Part shown: positions 50,878 through 59,895 of the stretch, piece by piece
Layout of the letters: every line of letters begins with the position of its first letter
Numbering within the stretch: position 1 is the first letter of the stretch
Assembly (NCBI RefSeq): GCF_001693815.1
Contig: NZ_MBQD01000024.1
Coordinates: forward strand, 154,189 to 218,188
Source: Tessaracoccus lapidicaptus
GTDB taxonomy: Bacteria > Actinomycetota > Actinomycetes > Propionibacteriales > Propionibacteriaceae
DNA length: 64,000 nucleotides
Direction of reading: 5' to 3'
Translations under genes and position numbers: made by a program
Notes under the pieces: generated by a model
Told to the model about the DNA's origin: nothing
Seen by the model: the letters and a program-made list of their open reading frames with translations, nothing else
The model's database searches: none

Positions 50878-52812
50878 TCAGGTCGGGCGGGGGACCCGAC
50901 GTCGGACGTCCTCGGCGGTCGAGGGCCCGGGGGTCCAGGCCGCGACCCACGGCAGATCGTCGGCGATGTGCAGGACTCCCTCCTCGAGCGACGTGTGGTG
51001 TCCGTCCAGCACGCGACGTGCCAGGCGGCGATCGCTGCGGTCCGAGTTGTGCCACAGCTCACCGAACAGCGCGTCCACCCGTACCCGTGCCTGCTCGCAG
51101 AACGCGGCCGCGAGTTCCACGCCGTCGGGATGGGAGTCGCGCTCGGCGGTGGCCCGCACGCACGACGCGGCTATCGCGAACAACTCGGCGCCGATGTCGA
51201 CGATCCGGCCCAGGTACGCCTGTCGATGCTCCAACCTGCCTTGCCAGCGTGCCATCCCGGCGAAGGTCGCCCTGGCGAGACGGCGGGCGGCACGCTCGAC
51301 GTAGCGCAGATGCTCCGCCAGCGGTCCGTGCTCGCGGTATGCCCCGGGTACCGTCCCCGCGCCGACAGCGAGCATCGGCAGCCACCTGGCATAGAAGGCC
51401 GACGCCCGCGCCACGGCCTCCGCCCGCGCACGCGTGGACGCCTCCGGGTCGATGATCTCGCCGGCCACCTCGAGGTGGACGTCGACGGCCTCGCGGGCGA
51501 TGAGGAGGTGCATGATCTCGGTGGATCCCTCGAAGATGCGATTGATGCGCATGTCGCGCATGAGTTGCTCAACTTCCGCGGGACGTTCACCGCGCGCCGC
51601 CAGCGACTCGGCCGTCTCGTACCCACGGCCTCCGCGGATCTGGACGAGGTCGTCGACGACGCGCCACCCCATCTCGGAGGCATACAGCTTCACCAGGGCG
51701 GCCTCGATGCGGATGTCGTTGGCGTCGTCGTCGGCCAACATGCTGGCCAGATCGAGCATCGACTCCATGCCGTACGTGGTGGCCGCGATGAACGCGATGC
51801 GGGTGGCGATGGCCTCGTGGTCTCCCACGCGCTGACCCCACTGGACCCGCTCCCCCGCCCAGCCGCGCGCCACGTGCAGCGACCACTTCGCCGCCCCCAC
51901 GCACATGGCGGGCAGCGACAGCCGGCCGGTGTTGAGCGTGGCCAGCGCGATCTTCAAGCCCTTGCCGACGGCGCCCAGCACATTGTCCGCGGGGACCCGC
52001 ACCTGATGGAAGCGGATGAGCGCGTTCTCGATCCCGCGGAGACCGACGAACGCGTTGCGCCGCTCGACGGTGATGCCGGGCGAGTCCGCCTCGACGACGA
52101 ACGCGGTGATGCCGCCCCTCTTGTCGGCGGTGGCCGGAACGCGGGCGAGCACGACGTAGAGGCTGGCGATGGTGCCGTTGGTGGCCCAGAGCTTCACGCC
52201 GTCGAGGACGTAGGAGTCGCCGTCGAGCGTGGCTGTGGTGGCGAGGCGGGCGGGATCCGATCCGACGTCGGGCTCCGTCAACAGGAAGGCGGAGATCTCA
52301 TCGGCGGCCACCCGCGGGAGGTACTCGTCCTTCTGGGCGGTGGTGCCGAACATCTTGACCGGTTGGGGCACGCCGATGGACTGGTGCGCGGAGAGCGTCG
52401 CGGCGACCGCGGGGTTGGCCGACCCGATCAGCGTGAGCGCCTTGTTGAAGTAGTACTGGCTCAGACCCTGACCTCCGTACGGCTCGGGAACCTTCATCCC
52501 GAAGGCGCCGATGTCGGCGAGCTCGGCGAACGTCTCGTCGGGGATGCTGGCATCGCGCTCGATGCGGGCGCCGTCGATTCGGCGGCACACGTCCTCGACC
52601 CGCTTGAGGTACGGCTCGCCTTTCGCCTTGGCCTCCGGGCTGGGTGTGGGCCAAGGCTCGATGAGGTCCAGCCGCAGCCTGCCGAGGAAGAGCTCCTTGC
52701 CGAAGCTGGGCTTCGTCCACTCGGTTTGTCGTGCCGCCTCCGCAACGGTGCGGGCCTCGCGGGCGCTGGGGCCGTGGGTGGGCGTGGATGTGGGGTGAGT
52801 CGCGGTGCTCAT
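50878..52812 (-). CDS. Acyl-CoA dehydrogenase family protein
   Basis: FAD enzyme of 644 residues, first step of fatty-acid beta-oxidation or a related CoA-ester oxidation. Substrate/FAD segments: FLLTEPDVGSDPARLATTA, KLWATNGTIASLYVVLAR, and RINRIFEGSTEIMHLLIAREAV near residue 440; ENALIRFHQVRVP and QIRGGRGYETA are also family-typical. The extra C-terminal 180 residues are helical, as in long-chain types. I chose the ATG at 52812 (MSTATHP) because GGAGGG lies 4 bases before it; 52857 would add 15 residues. Acyl length cannot be deduced. Confidence 0.9.
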   Translation of the reverse strand: MSTATHPTSTPTHGPSAREARTVAEAARQTEWTKPSFGKELFLGRLRLDLIEPWPTPSPEAKAKGEPYLKRVEDVCRRIDGARIERDASIPDETFAELADIGAFGMKVPEPYGGQGLSQYYFNKALTLIGSANPAVAATLSAHQSIGVPQPVKMFGTTAQKDEYLPRVAADEISAFLLTEPDVGSDPARLATTATLDGDSYVLDGVKLWATNGTIASLYVVLARVPATADKRGGITAFVVEADSPGITVERRNAFVGLRGIENALIRFHQVRVPADNVLGAVGKGLKIALATLNTGRLSLPAMCVGAAKWSLHVARGWAGERVQWGQRVGDHEAIATRIAFIAATTYGMESMLDLASMLADDDANDIRIEAALVKLYASEMGWRVVDDLVQIRGGRGYETAESLAARGERPAEVEQLMRDMRINRIFEGSTEIMHLLIAREAVDVHLEVAGEIIDPEASTRARAEAVARASAFYARWLPMLAVGAGTVPGAYREHGPLAEHLRYVERAARRLARATFAGMARWQGRLEHRQAYLGRIVDIGAELFAIAASCVRATAERDSHPDGVELAAAFCEQARVRVDALFGELWHNSDRSDRRLARRVLDGHHTSLEEGVLHIADDLPWVAAWTPGPSTAEDVRRRVPRPT

Positions 52813-52898
52813 GATGCCCTCCAGGGAACCCATTCCACGATACTCCTGGACTGACATTCACACTTGATCCCGTGTGTGGGGAGCAGCGGCCCCGCCGG

Positions 52899-53512
52899 TT
52901 CCTGAGGTCGCGCCTATCCGTTCGCTGAGGTCGCGCTCGCCCGTTCGCTGAGGTCGCGCCTATCCGTTCGCTGAGGTCGCGCCCGGTGCGCAGCACCCGG
53001 GCGAGTCTCGAAGCCGACGCCTTCCCGTTCGCTGAGGTCGCGCCCGACGGCGGAGCCGTCCGGGTGAGTCTCGAAGCCGACGCCGCAGGCGGCGATCTCC
53101 CAACCCCATCCTCTGAGGGTGTGGGGAGCCGTGACCCGACGCTCGGGCGGCCCTTGACGCCGGGTGCCCTGTTCGGCTGACCGACTGGCTGGGGTTGAGC
53201 AGTCGAGGCCGCCCGAGCGTCGGGTCCCGTCTCCCCCCACTGGTTGCACCCGTGGCGTGGCTGGGTCCGGTGGCGGCCCGGCGGGGCGGCCCTGGCACAG
53301 GTTCGTCTAGGCGGGACGCCAGCTGGGTGACCCTCGGGTTGGGCATCACTGCGCATTGCCGCCCCAACGTCCCACCCCCTCGCGGGAATCCCCAGCGACG
53401 CTGAGGTCGCGACCCCCCGCTCGCTGAGGTCGCGCCACCCGTTCGCTTATGTCGCGCCCGACGGCGGAGCCGTCCGGGCGAGTCTCGAAGCCGACGCCGT
53501 AGGCGTCGATCC
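52899..53512 (-). repeat. Left inverted arm flanking the HNH gene
   Basis: Built of the dispersed repeat in reverse orientation: several CGTTCGCTGAGGTCGCG units (52918 onward), hairpin cores at 52965-53095 and 53440-53512, and between them about 340 bases that match the right arm inverted. Example: GCAATGCGCAGTGATGCCCA is found on its minus strand near 53340-53370 and on the plus strand near 55283. No convincing gene lies in this stretch (52813-53525). Confidence 0.75.
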
Positions 53513-53525
53513 CCCTGGGTGCGGG

Positions 53526-54974
53526 TCAGGTGCCGTCGCCCCAGATGGCGGCGGAGCGGCGAATGAGGTCGCCCAGGACCGACCGGTCGGCGGCTGACGA
53601 CTCCGTCTCGGGATGGTCGACGTCAGGTGGGTCGGTGTCTGGCGGGTCGTCGTCTGGGCCCGGTGGTGCCCCGGCGCGGATCTGTTGGAGTCGGAAGCGT
53701 CGGTGTTGCCGTGGTCGTCGGGCGGGGTCGATGTGTCGGGGTGGGGTGAACCACGGCAGCCCGGTCACCGGATCCAGATCCACCCGCCACTGCGATTGCT
53801 CCGACTGCAGAGGATCCGGTTCCACCAGGCGGTGATGGTGCGGGCAGAGCAGTACCCCGTTTCCTAGCCGGGTGTCCCCGCCCTGCCACCAGGGGACGAT
53901 GTGATGCGCCTCACAGCAGGCCGGGGTGGCGGTGCAGCCGGGGAACGCGCACCCACCGTCGCGCTGCAGCAAAGCAGTACGCAGGCCGGGAGTGAACGTG
54001 CGGTAGGTGCGCCCGACATCCAGCAGCCGGGATGGCCCGCCCAACACGACGGGGATGATCCCGGCGTCACAGGCCAGGCGGCGCACTTCGCCGGCGGACA
54101 GGCCGTCGACGTCGTCGACACCGATCAAGCCGACCTTTCCGAGGCCGGTGGTGAGGGTGTCGAGGTCGAGGGTGACGTGCACCTGCGGCCGATCCCCACC
54201 ATGCCTGGGCAGCGTTCCGGTGTTGGCGGCTTTCTGGGTCAGCAGGACCAGCGCATCCGCGCGACGCGCGTCCCGTGACGCGGCCTCACCGGCGGCGGTG
54301 CAGCCGGAGGCGTCGGGCATCAGCGCGTCCAACTGCGCGGTCAACAGTGCCGCATCCGCGACCGGCAACTGTCCGGTGATGCTCATCGACCCGTGGTAGT
54401 CCGGCGCCAGGCGCAGGAACCTGCCCCGATGCGCCGCCGCTTCCTCCCGCGCCAAGCGCTTCGCGTCATCCGCGTCCGATGCGTCCGGGTCGATGATCTC
54501 CACCAGACGCGCCGCCAACACTCGCAACTCGGACGGGCCGAGGGTGTCGACGTGGGCGAGGATCTCCTCCTCGCAGCGCGTCAGCTCCGCCCGGGTCAAT
54601 CGCCCGGGCAGCTTCCGCAGACCGGCGACGATGGCGTCGGCCTGCGCCAACGAAATCGAGCCGTCGTTCAAGGCTGCGCCGATCAGCGGGAAGCGGTCGC
54701 ACAGGTCCTGCGCGAGCCGGAGGCTCGCGGTGGCTTGGGCGGGGGTGGTGCGCACCGACTGCCGCACCCCGTCGATCACGGCCTCCGCGGCGGCGAGTTT
54801 CGCCTCATGGAGCAGGTGGAGGCGGAGTCCGGCGAGCTGGGCTTCGGCTTCGGTGACCGCGGCGACGAGGCCGGAGAGGCGGTCTGCTGGGGTGTCGTCG
54901 GTGGTAAGTGACAGCGCGGCGTCCCAGAGTGCAGCGATGGATCGCTGCATCTGCTCGCGCATCGAATCACTCAT
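53526..54974 (-). CDS. DUF222 / HNH endonuclease family protein
   Basis: Protein of 482 residues in the multi-copy actinobacterial DUF222-HNH family (the 13E12-repeat proteins of mycobacteria). The first 330 residues are the helical DUF222 region (AEAQLAGLRLHLLHEAKLAAAEAVIDGV). The HNH nuclease follows: CAFPGCTATPACCEAHHIVPWWQGGDT and NGVLLCPHHHRLVEPD, with zinc cysteines present. The Pro/Asp-rich C-terminus is DDDPPDTDPPDVDHPE. I chose the ATG at 54974 (MSDSMREQ); the longer reading would run into the repeat. The gene is bracketed by long inverted arms, so it may belong to a mobile cassette. Activity is unproven for the family. Confidence 0.88.
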   Translation of the reverse strand: MSDSMREQMQRSIAALWDAALSLTTDDTPADRLSGLVAAVTEAEAQLAGLRLHLLHEAKLAAAEAVIDGVRQSVRTTPAQATASLRLAQDLCDRFPLIGAALNDGSISLAQADAIVAGLRKLPGRLTRAELTRCEEEILAHVDTLGPSELRVLAARLVEIIDPDASDADDAKRLAREEAAAHRGRFLRLAPDYHGSMSITGQLPVADAALLTAQLDALMPDASGCTAAGEAASRDARRADALVLLTQKAANTGTLPRHGGDRPQVHVTLDLDTLTTGLGKVGLIGVDDVDGLSAGEVRRLACDAGIIPVVLGGPSRLLDVGRTYRTFTPGLRTALLQRDGGCAFPGCTATPACCEAHHIVPWWQGGDTRLGNGVLLCPHHHRLVEPDPLQSEQSQWRVDLDPVTGLPWFTPPRHIDPARRPRQHRRFRLQQIRAGAPPGPDDDPPDTDPPDVDHPETESSAADRSVLGDLIRRSAAIWGDGT

Positions 54975-55028
54975 GTGAACTATTCTTGCCGGGGCCACTG
55001 ACAATTTCTGATCGGCGGTTCGGTCACG

Positions 55029-55615
55029 GATCGACGCCTGCGGCGTCGGCTTCGAGACTCGCCCGGACGGCTCCGCCGTCGGGCGCGACCTCAGCGAACG
55101 ATGCCGGCTCAACCTCAGGAGCGGTGGTCAGGAGATCGACGCCTACGGCGTCGGCTTCGAGACTCGCCCGGACGGCTCCGCCGTCGGGCGCGACCTCAGC
55201 GAACGAGTGGTCGCGACCTCAGCGAACGGGGTCGGCGCGACCTCAGCCAGCGGGTCCGCGAGGGGGTGGGACGGTGGGGCGGCAATGCGCAGTGATGCCC
55301 AACCCGACGATCACCCAACTGGCGTCCCGCCCAGACCAACCCGACCCAAGGCCGCCCCACCGGCACGCCCCCGAACCCGGCCACGCCACCGCCCGAACCA
55401 GTGTGGGGAGACGGGAACCGACGCTCGGGCGGCCTCGGCTACTCAACCCCAGCCAGTCGGTCACCTGAACAGACCACCCGTCCACAAGTGCCGCCCGAGC
55501 GTCGGGTCACGGCTCCCCACACCAGCAGCGGACGGGGTTGAGGGATCGACGCCTACGGCGTCGGCTTCGAGACTCGCCCGGGTGCTCCGCCGTCGGGCGC
55601 GACCTCAGCGAACGG
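55029..55615 (+). repeat. Right inverted arm flanking the HNH gene
   Basis: Forward-oriented counterpart of the left arm: hairpin cores at 55029-55100, 55134-55205 and 55544-55615, GCGACCTCAGCGAACG units near 55190-55250, and between them about 300 bases that pair with the left arm (for example GACGCTCGGGCGGCC near 55420 and its inverse near 53200). Bases 54975-55844 contain no convincing gene. Confidence 0.75.
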
Positions 55616-55649
55616 GTGGGCGCGACCTCAGCGAGCGGGCCGCCGACAC

Positions 55650-55809
55650 CAGCACGACACGCCGTCGAACTTCGCCATGAACGCCCTCAACCGCCCCCGA
55701 GCCCGAGTTTGGCTGCTATCCGTGCTGCGCTCGGGGGATCGACGCCTGCGGCGTCGGCTTCGAGACTCGCCCGGACGGCTCCGCCGTCGGGCGCGACCTC
55801 AGCGAACGG
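55650..55809 (+). repeat. 159-bp-type composite repeat, copy 4
   Basis: Begins CAGCACGACACGCCGTCGAA like the three copies near 12.6-13.1 kb, contains CCGTGCTG and the GACGCCTGCGGCGTC hairpin core, and closes with GCGACCTCAGCGAACGG. It is followed by two more short units and abuts the end of the 291-residue gene. Confidence 0.8.
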
Positions 55810-55844
55810 GGGGCGCGACCTCAGCGAACGGTGCAGGTGCGACC

Positions 55845-56720
55845 TCAATTAGCGGGGGCGGGCGGGGCGTCGAAGAAGCGGGCGTCGCGCGCGTATGCCC
55901 GAAAGAACGCGAAGATGAACCCCATCCGCTCCTCGTAGCACTCCCACGTCGTCGCCTCGCTCCCCACCACCTCCCCAGCGACCGCATGGTCGAACCGCGC
56001 CGCGAGCTCACACAGCTCCACCTGCCGCAGGTGCTCCAGGACTGCCGGGAATCGCGCGCCGCCCAGATACGACGGCGCGGGCACCTCACGGCACACATCG
56101 AGGGGCCCGTCGGGGGTGACCACGTCCACGAACCTGGTCACGATCCGCCCGAACAGCCCACCCAACGGCATCGCGTCGTCGATCAGCGCGTCCGCGATCC
56201 ACTGCTCGTGCGCCGCCACCCGCACGTTGCCCAACAGCATCAGCTCCGCGACCGCCCGGTCTGCCTCCTCGTCCAGTTCCTCGGCCGCCGCGAGGGCCCG
56301 CAACTCGAGCGCGGACTGGTAGGCCGCCATCGCCGCGCCGAGGTCGGGGGCGTCGTCGAACAGCGGGTCCGCGACCGCCACCTCCAGCGCCGTCCGGGTG
56401 GGCCTACCTGCCCGGGACACCTCGTCGAGCCACCGCACGAATCGGGGTGCGACGTCGGCGATGATCGTCCGGTTGCCCTCCGCGACCGCACCCGAGGCGC
56501 CGGGGTCCAGCCCGAGCGGCAGCCCTTCCCTGCGGATGACGCGGCCTGCCGAGGCGCTGGCCCACGCCCCGAACGCCAGCCAGTTGACGTCGCTGCGGCC
56601 CGTGAGGTCCGCGACGGCGAGCGCCAGGTCGCGGTAACAGGCGGTGATGGCGGTGTTGCGGACCACGGGGTCGGCGATCGCGACGACTGCGGCCACGGCC
56701 CGCTGCGACGGATACGACAT
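55845..56720 (-). CDS. Unknown 291-residue protein of the sheath operon
   Basis: Soluble, mostly helical protein without signal peptide. The start is MSYPSQRAVAAVVAIADPVVRN. The segment DVNWLAFGAWASASAGRVIRREG looks like a conserved family core (NW..F..WAS..AG..IR.E), and the middle is rich in Ala/Glu/Asp helices. The C-terminus has TTWECYEERMGFIFAFFRAYARD. I do not recognise the family. It starts 2 bases after the sheath stop, so it is translated with the sheath and ends within dispersed repeats. A structural, assembly or effector role in the sheath system is conceivable but not shown. Confidence 0.75.
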   Translation of the reverse strand: MSYPSQRAVAAVVAIADPVVRNTAITACYRDLALAVADLTGRSDVNWLAFGAWASASAGRVIRREGLPLGLDPGASGAVAEGNRTIIADVAPRFVRWLDEVSRAGRPTRTALEVAVADPLFDDAPDLGAAMAAYQSALELRALAAAEELDEEADRAVAELMLLGNVRVAAHEQWIADALIDDAMPLGGLFGRIVTRFVDVVTPDGPLDVCREVPAPSYLGGARFPAVLEHLRQVELCELAARFDHAVAGEVVGSEATTWECYEERMGFIFAFFRAYARDARFFDAPPAPAN

Positions 56721-56722
56721 GG

Positions 56723-57805
56723 CTACCCCTGGGTCTGGAAGGTCAACCGGTGAACGTCGAACTCGGCCGGCCGCATGGTCGCGAGGTAGATCTCCACCAC
56801 CAGCCGGCCGTCCTGCAGGTCCGCGTGAGTCATCGTCTCGCCGAGCCCGCACCGCGCCCCGTAGGCGTCCTGGGGCCGGTCACCTGGGAACGCTCCGGCC
56901 CGCCACAGCTCGTTGAGGAAGCTCTCTACGAGCTGCTTGACGAGCAGCCAGAGAGGGGCCTCGTTGGGCTCGAACACGACGAACTCCAGGCCCGCGGCCA
57001 GCGAACCGAGCACGTGGTCGGTGAGCCGCCGCATCGGGAGGTAGCGACGGGCTGGCTCCGCGCTGTCGGCCCCTGCGAGCGTCCGCGCGCCCCACACCAG
57101 CCGCCCCCGGCCGGGGAACTCGCGCATCGCATTGACCCCGGCCTGGACCAGCGCCTCGTTGGCGACGTCGTCGAGCGCCTCCGTGAAACCGTCCAACCCG
57201 TGAAGCGAGACACCGGCCGGCGCCTTCCAGAACCCGCGCTCCGCGTCGGTGCGCGCGATCACGCCCGCGACAACGCCCGATGGCGGGACCGCGACCCCGC
57301 CAGTAACGAGCCAGGGATGGTACACCGCCGCGCGCTCCCGGTGTGGGCCGGTCTGGCGTGCGGCCGCGCCCGCGCCGTCGTTGAATGGTCCGGGCGGGAG
57401 GTCGAGGACGAGCACGGCGCGCCAGGACGCGCAGAGGGCGAGGGCGGTGCTCACCTGGAGGTGGTGGTCCGCCGTCAGGCCTGGGACCGCGAGGACCGTG
57501 ATGCCGGAGTCGGCCAGTGCGTGGACCCCTCCTCCCGCGCCCGGGACGAGATGATCCGGGGCAGGCGACGCCGCCCGCACCACCGTCAACCGCGTGCCGC
57601 CGTTGACGAAGAACAGGTCGACGGCGTGTCCGAGGGGCCGCCCGGGGTCCAGGGTGGGGCCGAAGATGGCGTGGTACTCCCCGTCGCTGGTCACGACGAC
57701 CGGGGTGTCAACGGGCCCGGCGTCGCAGGCGCCGACGAAGCCGGTCACGGACGCGGGCAGCGGCCGGATGGAGCGGGCCGCGGGGATCTCCTCGACGTAG
57801 GGCAT
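56723..57805 (-). CDS. Contractile-tail sheath protein, orphan (eCIS/phage type)
   Basis: Protein of 360 residues resembling the sheath of R-type pyocins, Afp/PVC injection systems and myophages. The N-terminus reads MPYVEEIPAARSIRPLPASVTGFVGACDAGPV and is followed by the strand-turn FFVNGGTRLTVVRA, as in Afp-type sheaths. The C-terminal contractile domain reads FVVFEPNEAPLWLLVKQLVESFLNELWRAG and GRLVVEIYLATMRPAEFDVHRLTF. The two ends normally interlock neighbouring subunits, and both are present. No tube, baseplate, spike, tape-measure or AAA gene is found in 64 kb. It starts 4 bases after the lipoprotein stop and 2 bases before the next gene. Confidence 0.88.
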   Translation of the reverse strand: MPYVEEIPAARSIRPLPASVTGFVGACDAGPVDTPVVVTSDGEYHAIFGPTLDPGRPLGHAVDLFFVNGGTRLTVVRAASPAPDHLVPGAGGGVHALADSGITVLAVPGLTADHHLQVSTALALCASWRAVLVLDLPPGPFNDGAGAAARQTGPHRERAAVYHPWLVTGGVAVPPSGVVAGVIARTDAERGFWKAPAGVSLHGLDGFTEALDDVANEALVQAGVNAMREFPGRGRLVWGARTLAGADSAEPARRYLPMRRLTDHVLGSLAAGLEFVVFEPNEAPLWLLVKQLVESFLNELWRAGAFPGDRPQDAYGARCGLGETMTHADLQDGRLVVEIYLATMRPAEFDVHRLTFQTQG

Positions 57806-57809
57806 GCGG

Positions 57810-59171
57810 TCATCCCCCCGGGGTGGGCGACGGCGACTCCGAGCCGGTGCGACCCCGCGCCAACGCGCACTCGTTGTCGGTGAGGGTGGGGGCGGCGGTG
57901 TCCGTGACGACGATCCCGAAGTCGACGTCCTCGCACACGACGCCTGCCAGCGCGCCGGTGGCGGTTCCGCCGACGATCACCGCTGCCCGGCTCGACCCCG
58001 CGATGGTGGCGCCCTCGACCACTGGGGCCGCGGCGCCCTCCACCTGGAGGCCGACCTCCCCGCCGTCGATCCGCAGGTCCAGCAGCGTGGGCCGGGCCGA
58101 CTCCGCGACCGCGATCCCCACCGTGTTGCCCGAGAAGATCCCGCCCGACAGGGAGCCGTCGGAGTCGCCGAGGAAGCACACGCCGCACTCGCCGTTTCCG
58201 ATCAGGTCGACGTCCGTCACGCTGACGCGGTGCGCGCCGGCGACGGCGAGCCCCGCCCAGGCGTTGTCGCGGAGGGTGACGTCGGTGGCCTCGAAGGTGG
58301 TGCGACGCTCCGCTTCGCTGTCGCCGCCGACGAGCATGACCCCGGCTCCGCCGCCCGTGTCGTCCGGGCGCCCGCCGGACACGGTGACGTGCGCGAGCGC
58401 CAGCGTGGCCGCCCCTCCCGCGACGACGCCGGAGCCGGGGACCGCGGGGTCGCGGTTCAGCGTGAGGGAGTCGAGGGTGACGGGCTCCGCGGTCGCGATG
58501 AGGATGGCTGCCTCCGGCGCGGCGGACGTCAGCACGGTGGCCTCCTCACCCTCGCCGAGCAGCGTGACGGAGCTGAGGATGACCAGCGGTTGGGCGAGCG
58601 TGAAGGTCCCCTCGCTGAGCAGGAGCGTCGATCCGGACGGCACCTCCGCGAGTGCGGTGGCCAGGTCCTCGTCGGGGAACACCGCCCGGCGCACGGGCAG
58701 TTCGGGGATCCGGCCGTCGAGTCCCGCGACCAGACGCGCCCGCACCGCCTCCGCCAGCGGTGATTCCGCCCTCACGTCGTCGATGCCGGCGTCGACGTCG
58801 GCGCGCATCTGGGCGGCCGCGCAGCGACGCTCCTCAACGGCGTCGCGGACCTCGGCCAGCGCGTCCTGGATTTCGTCGCCCTCGGCGGGCTGGACCGTGG
58901 CGGTCGGGGTGGCTGAGGGCGTCGCGGTGAGCGTTGGGGTCGGCGACGGGGCGGGAGAGGCGGCGCGATCGTCGTAGGAGTCCACCACCTGCTGGAGGGC
59001 CGCGCCGACGGTGGCCGCGAGATCCTGGCACCGCCGCTCCGGCCATGCGGACGACGACGGAGACTGCGACGGCGAGGGCGACGGGCTGGGCGGGGAGGAC
59101 GGGGCGGAGGTGCAGCCGATCAGGACACACGACGCGAGGATCGACGTCGCCAGTCCCACAACGGCCTTCAT
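57810..59171 (-). CDS. Right-handed beta-helix lipoprotein, first gene of the sheath operon
   Basis: Exported lipoprotein of 453 residues with lipobox LIGC and a Ser/Pro-rich linker. A second Pro/Thr linker lies near residues 70-95 (SPTPTLTATPSATPTATV), after a short helical part (CQDLAATVGAALQQVVDSYDD). From about residue 165 the chain is a pectate-lyase-like parallel beta-helix: LLLSEGTFTLAQPLVILSSVTLLGEG, then turns such as SGVVAGGAATLALAHVTVSGG. No catalytic residue set of pectinases is evident. A surface-binding or adhesive role is inferred. It is leaderless (TAGCGT 6 nt upstream). Its C-terminal 59 residues recur as a fragment at 60212-60391. Confidence 0.83.
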   Translation of the reverse strand: MKAVVGLATSILASCVLIGCTSAPSSPPSPSPSPSQSPSSSAWPERRCQDLAATVGAALQQVVDSYDDRAASPAPSPTPTLTATPSATPTATVQPAEGDEIQDALAEVRDAVEERRCAAAQMRADVDAGIDDVRAESPLAEAVRARLVAGLDGRIPELPVRRAVFPDEDLATALAEVPSGSTLLLSEGTFTLAQPLVILSSVTLLGEGEEATVLTSAAPEAAILIATAEPVTLDSLTLNRDPAVPGSGVVAGGAATLALAHVTVSGGRPDDTGGGAGVMLVGGDSEAERRTTFEATDVTLRDNAWAGLAVAGAHRVSVTDVDLIGNGECGVCFLGDSDGSLSGGIFSGNTVGIAVAESARPTLLDLRIDGGEVGLQVEGAAAPVVEGATIAGSSRAAVIVGGTATGALAGVVCEDVDFGIVVTDTAAPTLTDNECALARGRTGSESPSPTPGG

Positions 59172-59177
59172 GCGCTC

Positions 59178-59183
59178 ACGCTA
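59178..59183 (-). promoter_or_regulatory. -10 element TAGCGT of the sheath operon
   Basis: Minus strand TAGCGT, 6 nt, ATG at 59171. It probably drives the lipoprotein, sheath and 291-residue genes together. Confidence 0.5.
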
Positions 59184-59223
59184 CAGGCCGCTCCCCCACC
59201 ACGGAGGCAAGTGATCAGGAGGG

Positions 59224-59796
59224 TCACTTCTTCTTGGGGGGCTTCGTCGGCACCGGCTCTGTCGGCACCGGCTCTGTCGGCTCCGGCTCCGGGTCTGTCG
59301 GCACGGGGTCGGTCGGGTCCGGATCCGTCGGGAGGGGATCGGTCGGCACCGGGTCGGCCGGCACGGGATCCGTCGGGACGGGCTCGGTCACCGTTCCCTC
59401 CGGCGCGGTCCAGCCGTCGGTGCGGATCCGCACGGAGTCGTACGACGCGGTCGCGGACCCCACCACCAAGCCGACCCGGCCATCGGCCAGAGCCGCGCTG
59501 TACGCCATCGACCGGACGAACGATCCGTTCAGCTCCAACGACACCGATGCGCCCTTGATGGTCACGACCATCGTGTAGTCGGCACCCGCGACGAGCACCT
59601 GGCTGACGGTCTGGTCGATGGACCACGAGCCTCGGGTGACGTGCCCGAAGATCACGGTCTGGGTCGTGACGTCGAGAACGATGAACTTGAACTCGTCGAG
59701 GCTGTAGAAGTCGTAGACGAGACCGGCGATGCCGCCCTCGGCGATCCGCAGGCTGAGACCGCCGCCGACGACGAGACCCGCTTCGCCGACGTCACC
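59224..59796 (-). pseudogene. Truncated exoprotein: ConA-like domain with Pro/Thr/Asp repeat tail
   Basis: An open frame of 190 codons without a plausible start. It opens abruptly with VGEAGLVVGGGLSLRIAEGG, then FYSLDEFKFIVLDVTTQTVIFGH and DGRVGLVVGSATASYDSVRIR, which is the shape of the lectin/ConA-like domain repeated in very large adhesin-like exoproteins. A repetitive tail of TDPVP-type units follows and the chain ends KPPKKK. Only the C-terminal end of the original gene seems to remain. A GTG at 59655 could restart translation, but a secretion signal is absent. Confidence 0.6.
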
Positions 59797-59895
59797 TCAC
59801 TGGGCGTCGACGAACACATCGTGCGCCACGAGGCGCTGTTGTATCGGATGGAGGTGGGAGACCTGCATTGGTTGGCCGTCGTAGCGGCCAAGTGA
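59779..59895 (+). pseudogene. Short C-terminal-like fragment of an unidentified gene
   Basis: Plus-strand text FADVTSLGVDEHIVRHEALLYRMEV ends in a stop after VVAAK. It looks coding but has no proper beginning. The GVDEH-I-RH pattern weakly recalls ISL3-type transposases; I cannot confirm it. Confidence 0.25.

Noticed and set aside
52960..53367. Possible genes in the HNH flanks (minus 52960-53367 and plus 54908-55468)
   Set aside because: The two translations resemble each other only because the DNA arms are inverted copies; no start signals or protein family features are present.
55845..59171. Complete contractile injection system or prophage
   Set aside because: Only a sheath gene is present; no tube, baseplate, spike, tape-measure, capsid, integrase or lysis gene in the window.
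59240..59390. Plus-strand short tandem repeat as a regulatory array
   Set aside because: It is explained by the TDPVP-type protein repeat of the minus-strand exoprotein fragment.
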